The position numbers were made by a program, and so were the translations under genes. From positions 52,793 to 116,792 of the forward strand of contig JAVEQK010000008.1 in assembly GCA_034007705.1 (NCBI GenBank): 64,000 nt of DNA, read 5' to 3'. Source of the stretch: UBA10518 sp022837185 (GTDB lineage: Bacteria; Desulfobacterota; Desulfobulbia; Desulfobulbales; Desulfobulbaceae). The notes under the pieces are model-generated. The model saw only the letters and a list, made by a program, of their open reading frames with translations, was not told the DNA's origin and did not search any database. Shown here one piece after another: positions 1 through 8,337 of the stretch (position 1 is the stretch's first letter; every line of letters starts with the position of its first letter).

Positions 1-870
1 GCTGCCATCGCCTATGCGGAATTGATGAAAGCCAAGGGAGAGGATTATATCCCGTGTATTCAGGGCAAGCCGAATCCGGAAACGGAAACCGTGCTGAAGC
101 GATTCGGCGCCGCCGTTCCCGAGTCGTTGACGGATGCCACCGGCAAGAAAATTGCCCTTGTCGACCACAGTGATCTTGCCCAGGCGCCGGACAATCTGAG
201 CCAGGGTGAGGTCGTTGCCATTGTCGATCATCACAAGATCGGGGATGTCACCACCAACAATCCGATTTTCTTCTGGGCCATGCCGGTGGGCTGTACCGGA
301 ACGGTCCTCAAGGTCCTCTATGATCTGGAAGGAGTCGCCATTAAGCCGAACGTAGCCGGCATGATGATGGCTGCCATTCTCAGCGACACCGTCAATTTCA
401 AGTCGCCCACCTGCACCGATGCCGATAAAAAGGCGGTGGCGGAACTGAAAGCCATCTCCGGCGTTACCGATACCGATGCGCTCTTCATGGAAATGCTGAA
501 GGCCAAAAGCGCCGTCGAGGGCGTGCCGGCAATGGAACTGCTGGACCGCGACTACAAGGACTTCGACATGAAAGGCAAGAAGGTCGGCGTCGGCCAGCTG
601 GAACTCGCCACCCTGGATCAGGTCGCCTCCATGCGTGACGACCTGTACAAGGCCATGCAGGAAAAGAAGGCCGGCGGCCGCCACACCGTTCTGCTCATGC
701 TCACCGACGTTGTCAAGGAAGGAACCGACCTGATGGTTGCCTCCGACGAGCCGGCCCTGATCGAGGGAGCTTTCAACGCCAAGCTGCAGGGCAATTCCAT
801 GTGGATCGAGGGGATGATGAGCCGCAAAAAGCAGACCATTCCCAATCTGCAAAAGGCCTTCGGGCTCTGA
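1..870 (+). CDS. ppaC: Manganese-dependent (family II) inorganic pyrophosphatase, 5'-truncated by the window edge
   Basis: Cytoplasmic enzyme that hydrolyses pyrophosphate to two phosphates and so pulls biosynthetic reactions forward. The frame is already open at base 1, so the N-terminus, including the expected first His/Asp metal motif, lies outside the window; about 289 residues remain. Visible are the acidic motif around VDHSD, the DHH-superfamily VDHH motif, and near the C-terminus the substrate-binding SRKKQ segment of the DHHA2 domain. The family is usually about 305-310 residues, so only some 20 are missing. A strong terminator follows 28 bases after the stop, so the gene ends its transcription unit. 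High confidence in family. Confidence 0.93.
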   Translation, partial: AAIAYAELMKAKGEDYIPCIQGKPNPETETVLKRFGAAVPESLTDATGKKIALVDHSDLAQAPDNLSQGEVVAIVDHHKIGDVTTNNPIFFWAMPVGCTGTVLKVLYDLEGVAIKPNVAGMMMAAILSDTVNFKSPTCTDADKKAVAELKAISGVTDTDALFMEMLKAKSAVEGVPAMELLDRDYKDFDMKGKKVGVGQLELATLDQVASMRDDLYKAMQEKKAGGRHTVLLMLTDVVKEGTDLMVASDEPALIEGAFNAKLQGNSMWIEGMMSRKKQTIPNLQKAFGL

Positions 871-897
871 TATTTTCAGCCTCCAGCAGAATGACGG

Positions 898-922
898 AAG
901 GGCGGCCTCGGGCCGCCCTTTT
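898..922 (+). terminator. Rho-independent terminator after ppaC
   Basis: A perfect 10-bp stem (AAGGGCGGCC pairing with GGCCGCCCTT) with a 3-base TCG loop runs into a T tract. It lies between the convergent ppaC and selenoprotein genes and, since the stem begins AA on the left, can also serve the minus-strand gene. Confidence 0.85.
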
Positions 923-925
923 CAT

Positions 926-2548
926 TTAGTGGCCCGCGGCGGGGCAGCGGATGATGCCGACCTTCTCCTCATGGACGAAATTGGGATCGTGCTCGGGCGT
1001 GTGGCACTGGAGGCAGGTTGATGCATCCGGCCGGCGGGGCTTGAATTCCTCCGGCTTTTCCGCATGGCGCTTTCCCGGTCCGTGGCATGCTTCACAGCCC
1101 ACGCCCCTGAGCTCCGGGGGCAGGCCGGCCAGCAGGTTGTCCCTGACGACCGTTTCCAGGTCGTAGGTCGGCAGGGTCACATGACAGACGAGACAGTCCT
1201 GGTTAAATTGCTGCCGAGCCTTTTCCAGGGTATGCCAGGCCCCGGCATGTTTGGTCTGCTGCCAGAACAGCGTTTGTTCGGGATGACAGGAGCGGCAGGC
1301 CTGCCACCCGGCCATGGCTGACTCCGGCCCGGAGGCCGGGACATTGCCCGTCCGTTTTGCCTCCTCCAGGATTTTCCTGTGGGTGCTGTTCACCGCATCC
1401 CTGGTCTGCAGGACAATCTTGCCGACCCCGGGGTCTTCCGGCAGCGATACCTTGAGGGCGATAAAATTTCCGGTGTACGATGAGGATTGGTCCTGTTCCG
1501 GCCGGGCCTGCCCCTCCAGCCGGCTTATTTCCTCGGCTGTCCGCTCCTTGTCCGCCAGAAGCTGCAGGTAGTCCGGGTTCTCCATCCTTTCCCGCTGCTC
1601 CAGTCGTTTTTCCATCCGCCCCAGGCGCCAGCTGATGCGGTCGAGACGGTCCTTCGCTTCCTTGTGTCGCCGCAATGCAGCCTGGCCCCATTGCAGGGAG
1701 GACGGCTGCCAATTGATGTCCATTCTGCCGAGATATTGTCCCCTGCTGCTGACCTGGGTGATGAGGGCATTGCCGAACAGTCTGGGGGGCTTGGCGGCCG
1801 TGGAGGTGCCGGATTGGACGATAAGGTTGATCTCCTCGAACTCTTCGGCGATCCGGCGGTTGGCCTCTTCGGGATAGCTGGAGAGCAGGATGATCATGTC
1901 GGCTTTTCCCCTGACCTTCTTCAAGGTATCGGCGAGAACGTCGGGCCAGGGCAGGATCCGGAAATCCTTCGGTCCCGACAGGGGGACGGTATTGATCTGA
2001 TCATCGGTGAGGCCGATCACGGCGATGGAGATTTCGGCAACCCGGGTGAGGATGAAGGGTTGAATGGTCCCCTTCGGGACCGTCTCGCTCTCCAGGTTGG
2101 CGGACACCCAGGGAAGAGCAGGCGTCCCGTTCCGCCGGGCCAGAAAGTTGAGCCCGACGGCAAGATCCTGGGCCGCGATTCCCACGGCGGCATACTGCAT
2201 CACCCCCATGGCCTCGATGATGCCGGCTGCCTGCATTTTTCTGGCCTCGAGGAGGGGCTCGGGAATCATCGGCCGCTCGAAGAGCAGGCCGCCGGCATCG
2301 AGCAGCAGGACAGGCTTGTCCGATTCGTTCCGGATCTGCTCGATCATGTATGCTTTTCTGGACAGACCGCCCAGTTGATTCGAGCTTCAGCCGCAGGGCT
2401 CGGTCTCCCCCCGGTTGTCATTGGAGTAGAGCAGGATGAATTCATTGCCCAAACCCGCGGCAGGGCGAAGCAGCACCAGCAGCATTGCAACAAGAAGCAG
2501 CAGGGTGCCTGGTCCGCTCCGGGAAGTGTCAGGATTTTTTCCGTTCAT
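926..2548 (-). CDS. Selenocysteine-containing 5'-nucleotidase-like / tetrahaem cytochrome c fusion protein (UGA read through at codon 54)
   Basis: Read from ATG at 2548-2546, the frame gives 540 residues with one in-frame TGA at 2389-2387 (codon 54). Residues 1-34 form a good signal peptide (basic start, Leu/Val-rich core, ending AAGLG). Residues about 37-300 resemble the UshA/5'-nucleotidase fold (SNDNRGETEPCG-Sec, GGLSRKA, LLLDAG), but the usual metal ligands are replaced: DxH is DNR, DAGD is DAGG, and GNH(E/D) and GHxH are absent. A charged coiled-coil region follows, then four haem motifs: CRSCH 418, CLVCH 452, CEACH 485, CLQCH 512 (cytochrome c554-like). It should be an exported redox protein. 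The start overlaps the end of rarA by 20 bases, indicating coupling. A caller that stops at TGA begins at Met68 and loses the signal peptide, without which haem attachment makes no sense. Function unknown; Sec is inferred from reading frame, conserved context and the hairpin. Confidence 0.85.
2358..2389 (-). promoter_or_regulatory. Bacterial SECIS element (UGA plus downstream hairpin)
   Basis: In the mRNA the UGA (2389-2387) is followed by 12 bases, then a 6-bp stem CUGGGC/GUCCAG (2374-2369 with 2363-2358) closed by the loop GGUCU (2368-2364). The apical GG lies about 18 bases after the UGA, within the window known for SelB-dependent bacterial SECIS elements. The loop has the GGUCU seen in E. 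coli fdhF. The hairpin overlaps codons for residues that keep the protein family sequence (NQLGGLSRKA). Confidence 0.82.
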
Positions 2549-3875
2549 ATTCATTGGCCCGTTGCTGAAGAATTTTCCGCCATTTCATCAGGCGGTCGCG
2601 GATGGTCGCCTCGTATCCGCGGTTTGTCGGTTCATAATAGGTTCGGCCCTTCAGTTCCGGGGGCAGGTGCTCCTGGTCCACGAGGGCGTCGCGGTTGTCA
2701 TGGGCGTACTGATAGTTTCTGCCGTAGCCGATGTCCTTCATCAGCCTGGTCGGGGCGTTCCGCAGGTGGAGGGGAACGGGGAGTGCCCCGGTTGCGGCGA
2801 TATCCTGGCGGACCTTGTTGCCCGCCGCGTACAAGGCATTGCTTTTGGGGGCGGTGGCCAGGTAGACCGCGGCCTGCAGCAGGGCAAGCTCCCCTTCGGG
2901 GGAGCCGAGCAGATGGTAGGCGGCCCTGCAGTTCAAGGCAAGGTGCAGGGCGTTGGGGTCCGCGTTGCCGATGTCCTCGGAGGCGAAACGGATGAGGCGG
3001 CGGGCGATATACAGGGGATCTTCTCCCGCTTCCAGCATCCGGGCCAGCCAGTAGACGGCTCCGTCGGGGTCGCTGTCCCGCAGGCTTTTATGCAGGGCCG
3101 AGATCTGGTTGTAATGCTCCTCTCCCCCCGCGTCATACCGGAGGGTGCGGTGCTGAGCCGCCTCGGCCACGAGTTCGGCGGTGATGCGCGGCTGATCGTT
3201 ATTGTCCTTCCTGTTTGCTTCAACGGCGAGTACGGCTGCCGTCTCCAGACAGTTCAGCCCCCGCCGGCTGTCCCCGTCGGCATGGCGGACCAGGGCGTCA
3301 AGTCCTTCATCGTCAATGGAAAAATTATAGGCGCCCAGGCCGCGGTCAGAATCACGGAGGGCCCGCAGCAGGATGGACCTGATATGTTCCGGGGCGAGGG
3401 GTTCCAGGACCAGGGTCTGGCAGCGCGACAACAGGGGGGCGATAACGTTGAACGACGGATTTTCGGTGGTTGCGCCGATCAGGGTCAGCAGGCCGCTTTC
3501 AACATGAGGGAGAAAGGCATCCTGCTGGCTTTTGTTGAACCGGTGGATTTCATCGACAAAGAGAACGGTGTCAATGTCCTGTTCGCGCTTGCGGCGGGCC
3601 TCCTCGACGATCTGCCGGATTTCCTTGACCCCGGAAAGAACCGCGGAAAAGAAAACAAAGTGGGCGTCAACGGCCTGGGCGAGAATGGTCGCCAGCGTCG
3701 TCTTGCCCGAGCCGGGCGGACCCCAGAGGAGCAGGGAGGGCAGCCTGCGGGTCTGGATCAGCTGATGCAGCAGCCGCCCGGGGCCGACCAGGTGCTCCTG
3801 TCCGGCAAATTCCTCCAGGGAACGGGGGCGGATGCGTTCAGCCAAAGGGGTGCTGGAATCTAGGGGTGCATGCAT
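2529..3875 (-). CDS. rarA: Replication-associated recombination AAA+ ATPase RarA/MgsA
   Basis: Clamp-loader-like ATPase that acts on stalled replication forks and interacts with SSB. The 448 residues are full length for the family: N-terminal PLAERIRPRSLEEFAGQ segment, Walker A GPPGSGKTT at about 52-60, Walker B with VDEIHRF at 107-113, a sensor region ATTENPSF, then the C-terminal tetramerisation domain (GNKVRQDI, NRGYEATIRDRL). The start codon at 3875-3873 is only about five bases from the start predicted by the promoter at 3887-3915. Its last 20 bases overlap the selenoprotein gene, so the two form one unit. No functional link between them is obvious. Confidence 0.95.
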   Translation of the reverse strand: MHAPLDSSTPLAERIRPRSLEEFAGQEHLVGPGRLLHQLIQTRRLPSLLLWGPPGSGKTTLATILAQAVDAHFVFFSAVLSGVKEIRQIVEEARRKREQDIDTVLFVDEIHRFNKSQQDAFLPHVESGLLTLIGATTENPSFNVIAPLLSRCQTLVLEPLAPEHIRSILLRALRDSDRGLGAYNFSIDDEGLDALVRHADGDSRRGLNCLETAAVLAVEANRKDNNDQPRITAELVAEAAQHRTLRYDAGGEEHYNQISALHKSLRDSDPDGAVYWLARMLEAGEDPLYIARRLIRFASEDIGNADPNALHLALNCRAAYHLLGSPEGELALLQAAVYLATAPKSNALYAAGNKVRQDIAATGALPVPLHLRNAPTRLMKDIGYGRNYQYAHDNRDALVDQEHLPPELKGRTYYEPTNRGYEATIRDRLMKWRKILQQRANEYERKKS

Positions 3876-3886
3876 CGCAGTAGTGT

Positions 3887-3915
3887 ACTATTGGCATAAA
3901 GCGGCTGAGAGTCAA
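3887..3915 (-). promoter_or_regulatory. Putative sigma-70 promoter for rarA and the selenoprotein gene
   Basis: On the minus strand TTGACT (3915-3910) is separated by 17 bases from AATAGT (3892-3887). Transcription would start near 3880, leaving a leader of only about five bases before the rarA ATG. Confidence 0.4.
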
Positions 3916-4023
3916 GAGAGAGCCGAACCCCCGGGGGCGCCGCATAAGTGCAATTCCTTGCGCCGGCATCTCCATGATGGTAGAGTAACATAATAAAGTA
4001 ACTCGATTTTCTCCATACATTCC

Positions 4024-5580
4024 ATGAAATTGAGCAATATTCTGCTGGTTGCCCCCGATGAAAGCGACATCCGCGACATCCGGGAAGCGCTGATCGAGCA
4101 TGACGTCCTGACCTGTACGGACCCCCGGGAACTGGTCTCGGCCTGTCTCGACAACGACGTTCATCTCGTCATCATCGAGGAGGAGTTTCCCGGTCACAGC
4201 GGCTGCGAGCTGTTTGCCGGGCTGCGCAGGCACAGGCCCTGGCTGGCCGGGTTTCTGCTGACCGGCAGGGCCGGCGAGGACCTTCTGCGCAAGGCCCTTG
4301 ATGCCGGATTCACCGGACTGCTCGAGAAGCCGGTTGATCCGGTCAAGCTGCTGCAGCGGATGTACCGGGCCATGGAATCCGCAAGCCACCGGGAGGAAGA
4401 GACCCGGCTGAAGACCCTGCTGCCCCTCTACAGCTTCGGCGAACATTTTCTTGCCGCGGCCACCGAGCAGGATGTGTTTGACGGGCTGGTCAACATTGTC
4501 TCGGAGGTGACCAAGGCATCCCGCATATCGGTCATGTGGTTCAGGGAAGACGAGGGGTGTCTGCGCATCGTCGCCGCCAAGGGGCTTGATCCCGAATTGG
4601 CCCGGGCGATCCGTCTGCGTCCGGGGGACCAGGTCGCGGGGTGGGTGTACCAGAGGGGAAAACCGGTCATCCTCAACAAGGGGTCGCAGAACCGGTCGAT
4701 TTTCGCCCCCCTTCTCAAGCGCCAGGAAATCACCGCGGCGGTTTCGTTCCCCATCACGATGCGGGGCGAGATTCTCGGTGTGCTCAACATCAGCCAGTCA
4801 AGCGAGGACGCCAGGTTCAGCGAGGCCGACATCGAGATGCTCGCCGTGGTATGCAGCCAGGCGGCCATGGCTCTCGCCAATGTCCGTTTCCGGGCCATTC
4901 TGGAAGAGAAGACCCGCATGCGCACCATCCTGCAGCAGTATTTTGCTCCCGAGGTTGCCGATCTGCTCATCTCCAGCGGCAAAGACCTGGTCGGGCTCGG
5001 CGAGATCAAGAAGGTAACGATTTTCTTTGCCGACATCAGGGAGTCGACCTCCCTGGTTCAGCGGCTGACCCTCAAGGAGCTGCGTTCCTTTCTCAATGAA
5101 TTCTTCCAGATCTTTACGGAAACGGTTTTCCGCAGCCGGGGCACGGTGGACAAATTCATGGGAGACGCGGTGCTGGCGATTTTCGGCGCTCCCATTGAGC
5201 TGGACAATCAGAACCTGGCCGCGGTCCGGGCCGCCATCGACATACAGCAGCAGTTTGAGCGACTGCGGCTCCGCTGGGTGGCGCGCCGCGAGGATTTCAG
5301 CATCATTGACATCGCCATCGGGGTAACCTGCGGGGAAGTGTTTCTCGGCAATGTCGGTTCGCACCAGCGTTTTGACTACACCGTCATCGGCGCTCCGGTA
5401 AATGTCGCCCAGCGCATCGCGTCCTCTTCCCCGGCGGGCGGCATTCATGTTACCCGGGAAGTGATGGAGGATGTGCGGGAGGATTTTGCCCTCTCCGAAG
5501 TAGGCTCCATGCGGCTCCGCGGGGTCCATAAACTGATTCCGGTCTATTCCGTCGACCGGGAGAAATTATTCTTCGTCTGA
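4024..5580 (+). CDS. Adenylate cyclase (class III) with pseudo-receiver and GAF domains
   Basis: Cytoplasmic signalling enzyme, probably making cAMP. Residues 1-120 form a response-regulator receiver fold, but the phospho-acceptor Asp is Glu52 (LVIIEEEFPG), so it is likely not phosphorylated or mimics the phosphorylated state; the switch Lys remains in LEKPVD. Residues about 135-290 are a GAF domain (RISVMWFRE to MAALANVRF-like end). Residues about 325-510 are the cyclase domain: metal-binding FADIRES near 336-342, KFMGDAVLAIFG near 376-388 supplying the adenine-selecting Lys and second Asp, and the transition-state pair in NVAQRIAS. It stands alone, divergent from rarA. Guanylate activity cannot be excluded from sequence but the Lys favours ATP. 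Confidence 0.88.
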   Translation: MKLSNILLVAPDESDIRDIREALIEHDVLTCTDPRELVSACLDNDVHLVIIEEEFPGHSGCELFAGLRRHRPWLAGFLLTGRAGEDLLRKALDAGFTGLLEKPVDPVKLLQRMYRAMESASHREEETRLKTLLPLYSFGEHFLAAATEQDVFDGLVNIVSEVTKASRISVMWFREDEGCLRIVAAKGLDPELARAIRLRPGDQVAGWVYQRGKPVILNKGSQNRSIFAPLLKRQEITAAVSFPITMRGEILGVLNISQSSEDARFSEADIEMLAVVCSQAAMALANVRFRAILEEKTRMRTILQQYFAPEVADLLISSGKDLVGLGEIKKVTIFFADIRESTSLVQRLTLKELRSFLNEFFQIFTETVFRSRGTVDKFMGDAVLAIFGAPIELDNQNLAAVRAAIDIQQQFERLRLRWVARREDFSIIDIAIGVTCGEVFLGNVGSHQRFDYTVIGAPVNVAQRIASSSPAGGIHVTREVMEDVREDFALSEVGSMRLRGVHKLIPVYSVDREKLFFV

Positions 5581-5634
5581 ACGGCATGGCGCGGGGAGCC
5601 TGTCCGGAGCGGGCGATCCGCCGGGGCAGAGGGG

Positions 5635-6093
5635 CTATTCTTCCCGATGCTTCTGCAGGTAGGGATGGGAAACGGAATTCCAGAGGTCGTCCCTTTCCGA
5701 CTGCTTTTTCTGCATGACCTTCTCGAGCCGCTGCACCAGTTCCCCTTCCGGGCCCGTCAGGAATTCGACCCCCATTCTGAATACCTTGATTTCGTCGAGG
5801 ACATACGGACCCATCCAGACCGGCATGGCCGGCATGGTAAAATTGACGAGGTCCGGGGGGATGTTGATGCGCAGGAGGAGGTAGTTGGCTTCCTCCTTCA
5901 GGGTGGAGTGGAAGACATGGTATGTTTTCAGGAGCACCTGCGTCATCAGCAGGCAGGCGCCATGCCGGGAGATGTCGATGATTCTTCCGGAAAAGGGACC
6001 GGCAACGACTTTGTTGTCCGGGCCGGAAACAGCGGAAAGGGTAATGGGCAGAAAATCAGCGAACCGTTTAGAACGACGGAGTTCGGTTATCAT
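5635..6093 (-). CDS. PilZ-domain protein, probable cyclic-di-GMP receptor
   Basis: A 152-residue cytoplasmic protein with both parts of the c-di-GMP binding signature: RRSKRF near residue 6 (RxxxR) and DISRHGA near residue 40 (D/NxSxxG). The rest is the six-strand PilZ barrel ending in a helical tail rich in Lys and Glu. A Shine-Dalgarno-like GAAGGGA precedes the ATG. It faces the cyclase gene convergently with a gap of 54 bases. Its partner is unknown; such single-domain PilZ proteins often act on motility or exopolysaccharide systems. Confidence 0.85.
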   Translation of the reverse strand: MITELRRSKRFADFLPITLSAVSGPDNKVVAGPFSGRIIDISRHGACLLMTQVLLKTYHVFHSTLKEEANYLLLRINIPPDLVNFTMPAMPVWMGPYVLDEIKVFRMGVEFLTGPEGELVQRLEKVMQKKQSERDDLWNSVSHPYLQKHREE

Positions 6094-6665
6094 GGTGTCT
6101 CATTCCCTTCACGGCCGTGCCGCCCCCCTTCCCGTGCATGAAAAAGCAATGCGGGATTCGCTGCTGCGCACCCTCGGCAGGGCCGGGCCCGGTTTGAGGA
6201 GTCCGGGGAGGCAGCGGCGGCAAGAAGTCAAATTCTTGTTGCGCATTTGACTATACTCTTTTTTCCGGCGGATGGAAACAGAAACGATGGGGAATTTTCC
6301 GCCGACCAGGATATACGGTTGCGCTTCCATTGATGAAATCCCTCATGGATACGATGTTTCGGGCCGGTCCCCGCCGGATGGATTATTGTATTTTCAACTG
6401 CTCAACAACCGTTCCGCCATGCATGGGCGGGAGTGAGAAATTGCCCCCCGCCGGCAGGGAAAGACAGGTTCGACGGAAGATACCCTTGAAAAGGAATTGC
6501 ATCATGGTAAATTAGTGCTGTTGTGATGCATGAAAAAAACTGCTGTCCCGTTAAGTAATTTTTCCCGGTTCGCAGATATTTTTCAAAGTGAAGCACCCTG
6601 CCGCCCGCCGCTGCGGATTGCCGAGGGAAGGCGGGGGAAATGTTTTTGACGACAAGGAGTCTTTG
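6094..6665. other. 572-base intergenic region between the PilZ gene and gabD
   Basis: I find no convincing gene or known riboswitch here. The one clear structure is an inverted repeat, TGCATCA at 6498-6504 and TGATGCA at 6524-6530, about 140 bases before the gabD start. It could be an operator or a weak hairpin. Short open frames in this stretch lack ribosome binding sites and family resemblance. Confidence 0.5.
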
Positions 6666-8132
6666 ATGCAGCTGCATCAGCCCGATCTGTTCAGACAGTT
6701 CTGTTTCGTGGACGGGAGGTGGATTGGCGCCGCCAGCGGCGAAACCATCGAGGTGCGCAATCCCGCCAGCGGCGAAATCATCGGCCGGGTGCCTGCTTGC
6801 GGCCGGGAGGAAACCCGGACCGCGGTCCGGGCGGCGGAGAAATCATATCCCCTGTGGCGCCGGCTGACCGCCAGGGAGAGGGCGCGGATAATGCGGCGCT
6901 GGTATGATCTGATCATCCGGCACCAGGAGGACCTGGCGGTTATCATGACCATGGAGCAGGGCAAGCCGCTGGCCGAATCACGGAGCGAGATCGCCTATGC
7001 GGCATCGTTCGTGGAATGGTTTGCCGAAGAGGGCAAGAGGGTCTACGGCGACACGATCCCCATGGGACAGCCCGGCAAGCGGATAATAGTCCTGAAAGAG
7101 CCCCTCGGGGTCTGCGCCGCGATAACTCCGTGGAATTTTCCCTCGGCGATGATCACCAGGAAAGCCGCTCCCGCTCTCGCTGCCGGCTGTACGGTTGTCG
7201 TCAAGCCGGCGGCCCGGACCCCCTTTTCGGCCCTGGCCCTTGCCCGCCTTGGAGAGGAAGCCGGCTTCCCGGCGGGGGTCTTCAACGTTGTCTGCGGTCC
7301 GGCGGCAGAGATCGGCGCGGAATTGACCGAAAATCCGGTTGTCCGCAAGCTCAGTTTCACCGGCTCCACCGAAATCGGCAAGAAGCTGATGCAGGCCTGC
7401 GCCGCGACGGTCAAGCGGGTTTCCCTGGAACTCGGCGGGCATGCCCCCTTCATCGTCTTTGATGACGCCGACATTGACACGGCGGTTGCCGAGGCGATGG
7501 CCTCCAAGTACAGGAACAGCGGCCAGACGTGTGTCTGCGCCAACCGGCTGATCATCCAGAAGACCATTTACCGGGAGTTTGCCGACAGGCTGGTGCGGGC
7601 CGTGACAACGCAGCTCAAGGTGGGGGCCGGCTTTGAGGAGGGGGTGAACCAGGGGCCGCTGATCGATTTGCAGGCGGTAAGGAAGGTTGAGGAGCAGATA
7701 AGGGATGCGGTGGACAAGGGAGCCACCATAGCCTGCGGCGGCAAGCGGGTGGAGGGTGCCGGCTTCTTTTTTGAACCGACCGTCCTCCTGGACGTAACCC
7801 CGGAGATGAAAATCAGCCGGGAAGAGACATTCGGTCCGGTTGCCCCGCTCTTTTCCTTTGCGACGGAAGAAGAAGCCGTCGCCCTGGCCAACGACACCCC
7901 CTACGGGCTGGCTTCGTATTTCTTCAGCCGGGACGTCAGCCGCATATGGCGTGTTGCCGAAGGATTGGAATACGGAATGGTGGGCATCAATACCGGCATC
8001 ATGTCGGCTGAATCGGCCCCGTTCGGCGGCGTCAAGGAGTCCGGCTTCGGCAGGGAGGGCTCCAAATACGGGATCGAGGAGTATCTCGAAATCAAGTATC
8101 TGTGCCTGGGGGGAATTGACCGGGAGGCCTGA
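6666..8132 (+). CDS. gabD: Succinate-semialdehyde dehydrogenase, NAD(P)+
   Basis: Oxidises succinate semialdehyde to succinate. The product is 488 residues from ATG 6666, chosen over an in-frame upstream start because AAGGAG at 6654-6659 sits correctly before it and the protein then begins as in the family. Catalytic Glu255 lies in LELGGH and catalytic Cys289 in NSGQTCVC, the same numbers as the E. coli enzyme. The cofactor-binding stretch ITPWNFPSAM and the FTGSTEIGK loop are present. The C-terminal FGGVKESGFGREG is intact. No GABA transaminase is next to it; related aldehydes remain possible substrates. Confidence 0.9.
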   Translation: MQLHQPDLFRQFCFVDGRWIGAASGETIEVRNPASGEIIGRVPACGREETRTAVRAAEKSYPLWRRLTARERARIMRRWYDLIIRHQEDLAVIMTMEQGKPLAESRSEIAYAASFVEWFAEEGKRVYGDTIPMGQPGKRIIVLKEPLGVCAAITPWNFPSAMITRKAAPALAAGCTVVVKPAARTPFSALALARLGEEAGFPAGVFNVVCGPAAEIGAELTENPVVRKLSFTGSTEIGKKLMQACAATVKRVSLELGGHAPFIVFDDADIDTAVAEAMASKYRNSGQTCVCANRLIIQKTIYREFADRLVRAVTTQLKVGAGFEEGVNQGPLIDLQAVRKVEEQIRDAVDKGATIACGGKRVEGAGFFFEPTVLLDVTPEMKISREETFGPVAPLFSFATEEEAVALANDTPYGLASYFFSRDVSRIWRVAEGLEYGMVGINTGIMSAESAPFGGVKESGFGREGSKYGIEEYLEIKYLCLGGIDREA

Positions 8133-8337
8133 CCGCGCCGGTGCGGAACGGCTGGGGACGGGTTGGGGATGCTCTGCCCGATTGGCGCCGCCCGGAGAAG
8201 TCCCCCTGTTGGGCGGCAACTCTCCGGACCGCCTGTCCGAACCTCTCCAGAAAGGAGGTTCCCCTTGCCGGGCCCTGGATTGTCCGGCAACTCGATCGAC
8301 CCGGCATGATCCATCACGTCCGGACTGGTGACAAGGG

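Noticed and set aside
2387..2389. The TGA as a true stop, making the cytochrome gene a pseudogene or a shorter cytoplasmic protein
   Set aside because: Both sides align with one domain, a signal peptide exists only upstream, haem binding needs export, and a SECIS hairpin follows at correct distance. A second selenoprotein gene in the same window makes Sec decoding plausible.
6094..6665. Cyclic-di-GMP riboswitch between the PilZ gene and gabD
   Set aside because: The conserved GEMM core and tetraloop receptor pattern could not be found on either strand.
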